Part shown: positions 62,938 through 64,000 of the stretch, piece after piece
Layout: every line of letters begins with the position of its first letter
How positions within the stretch are numbered: position 1 is the stretch's first letter
Origin: Desulfobulbaceae bacterium
Lineage (GTDB): Bacteria; Bacteroidota; Ignavibacteria; Kapaibacteriales; UBA2268
Direction: 5' to 3'
NCBI GenBank assembly: GCA_018335795.1
Contig: JAGXRP010000006.1
Coordinates: 86,129 to 150,128 of the forward strand
Length of the DNA: 64,000 bases
The notes under the pieces: model-generated
What the model saw: only the letters and a program-made list of their open reading frames with translations
Told to the model about the DNA's origin: nothing
Database searches by the model: none
Program-made: the position numbers and the translations under genes

Positions 62938-64000
62938 TTATTGTCCTAAGTGAATAATACCTTGATTTACGATAGTAGCACTATTAATTACGTTGCCCAA
63001 TATGTACAAACCATCGGCTTGTAAGTTATTCAGAGTTGATGAATTACGAACACTCATATTCCCTCTGACTAATAATTGACTATTAACAGTCTTATTTCCG
63101 GGATTTGTTACAAAAACGCCACCAAGCCCACCCGTATATAATACAACATCTTGAAGCAAAGTAATCGGTAAATCGCTAATTGTCTGGTCAGTTCCGTTGA
63201 AATCAATCCAACTATCAACCGGTAAATTGTAAGATAAGTAATTGTTCAAAGCTGTTTCGAGTGAATTAGTCCCACCCACACGTAAGATAGTATTGCTTTC
63301 CTGCCAATAGCGTGAATTCCCAGCCGAATTGGCGGTCTTTGCTTGTAAGTCCAAAATTCCTAAAATAATTGAAAGCGAATCTCGAGTGATAACATCATTT
63401 GTCATAGTGACGATATTTAGCCCCGGCAGTCCTGAATTAATAACAGTCAGACTTCTGACGCTATCGGGTAATCCATTTCCGGTGACTTGATTAGTTGCGG
63501 CTTGGTAGTAAAATTTCCCGTTTTTGCTAAATGAGCGAGCAATAACGGATTGGACATTTCCTTGTGGATTGCCAAGACTTGTAATGCCGTCAGGAGAACC
63601 GATATATAATGAAGAGAAATTCTCCATAGTGAAATGGTCTGCTGAAATAATATTATTGCCTGTGACTAAAGTACCGGTGTTTGTAATTCCTGTACCGAGA
63701 GCAATACCACTTTCAAATCCGGGCAATATCGGGTCGTTGATGTCAAGATTGACCACATGATTGCCGATGCCCGCATTTCCACCACCAATTATAGCCGAAT
63801 CTTGGAGCATATTCGGGAAAATTCCTGGTCCTGAAATTGGTCCTGCATGTGCTGGATTATAAGTCCAAGTGTTTTCGTCTGTCCAATTTCCTGTTTGACG
63901 GCTATAGAAGATGCGACGGAAATAATCCACACTGCCCGTAGTCCAATCACCACGGAATTCATTATAATTATAACCCGCATCAGTTTGGAAGAAGTTTCCG
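62938..64000 (-). CDS. Surface protein related to its neighbour, C-terminal part (start lies beyond the window)
   Basis: The frame is open through the right edge at 64000, with no start inside that is clearly real (a GTG at 63930 is internal). About 353 residues are visible. It carries 'RQTGNWTDENTWTYNPAHAGP', the G-x-W-T-x-x-N-T-W motif of the preceding protein, then beta-helix-like rungs and ends 'NSATIVNQGIIHLGQ', close to the ends of that protein. Likely a paralogue. Function unknown. Confidence 0.75.
   Translation of the reverse strand, partial: GNFFQTDAGYNYNEFRGDWTTGSVDYFRRIFYSRQTGNWTDENTWTYNPAHAGPISGPGIFPNMLQDSAIIGGGNAGIGNHVVNLDINDPILPGFESGIALGTGITNTGTLVTGNNIISADHFTMENFSSLYIGSPDGITSLGNPQGNVQSVIARSFSKNGKFYYQAATNQVTGNGLPDSVRSLTVINSGLPGLNIVTMTNDVITRDSLSIILGILDLQAKTANSAGNSRYWQESNTILRVGGTNSLETALNNYLSYNLPVDSWIDFNGTDQTISDLPITLLQDVVLYTGGLGGVFVTNPGNKTVNSQLLVRGNMSVRNSSTLNNLQADGLYILGNVINSATIVNQGIIHLGQ

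Overview
The window is AT-rich bacterial chromosome with dense, conventional gene packing. It has no phage, transposase, rRNA or CRISPR array. At least seven large exported proteins end in type IX secretion (T9SS) style sorting modules, and a TATATTTG promoter element, a surface lipoprotein and a TonB receptor are also present. These point to the Bacteroidota/Chlorobi (FCB) group, plausibly a free-living Ignavibacteria- or Kapabacteria-like lineage. The lineage is inferred from gene content only.

Layout. 1-6.9 kb: a four-gene minus-strand operon behind a cobalamin riboswitch (6655-6822). It encodes a tandem-propeller T9SS protein, a BtuB-like TonB receptor, a beta-sandwich surface protein and a BtuG-like propeller lipoprotein, which together look like a surface vitamin B12 capture system. 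7-17 kb: S9 peptidase, DUF985 cupin, YghO-like acyltransferase, BatA/VWA membrane protein and an exported TldD/TldE-like pair. 17-21.7 kb: Wzz-like, Wzy/WaaL-like and PBP2, linking surface polysaccharide and cell wall. 21.7-29.4 kb: a lipoprotein with seven four-cysteine repeats, a giant subtilase and a translationally coupled membrane protein. 29.4-38.7 kb: MurB, fumarase, AddA-like helicase-nuclease, initiator tRNA, PPK2, LCP protein and SixA. 38.7-47.7 kb: T9SS BNR-repeat protein, MqnA-like protein, TrmH-family methyltransferase, IgGFc-binding-like T9SS protein and CtpA protease.

47.7-48.8 kb is the one genome-plasticity island. It holds a hicBA toxin-antitoxin pair whose toxin gene is frameshifted, a 24-bp tandem repeat, a long imperfect inverted repeat, a decayed T9SS sorting domain carrying an in-frame 33-bp palindrome, and several other palindromes. 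One of these is a second 33-bp palindrome of the same geometry. 48.8-50.6 kb holds leuCD. 50.6-53.7 kb encodes a CHASE-PAS histidine-kinase-like protein lacking the phospho-acceptor histidine, flanked by two stand-alone receivers. 53.7-64 kb is a run of minus-strand outer-surface proteins: OmpA, WD40, a dockerin-like end, and two related 'GxWTxxNTW' proteins. The last is cut by the window edge.

The strongest candidates for new biology are the double-propeller B12 operon, the coding palindromic elements, the pseudo-kinase/receiver module and the Cys-repeat lipoprotein.
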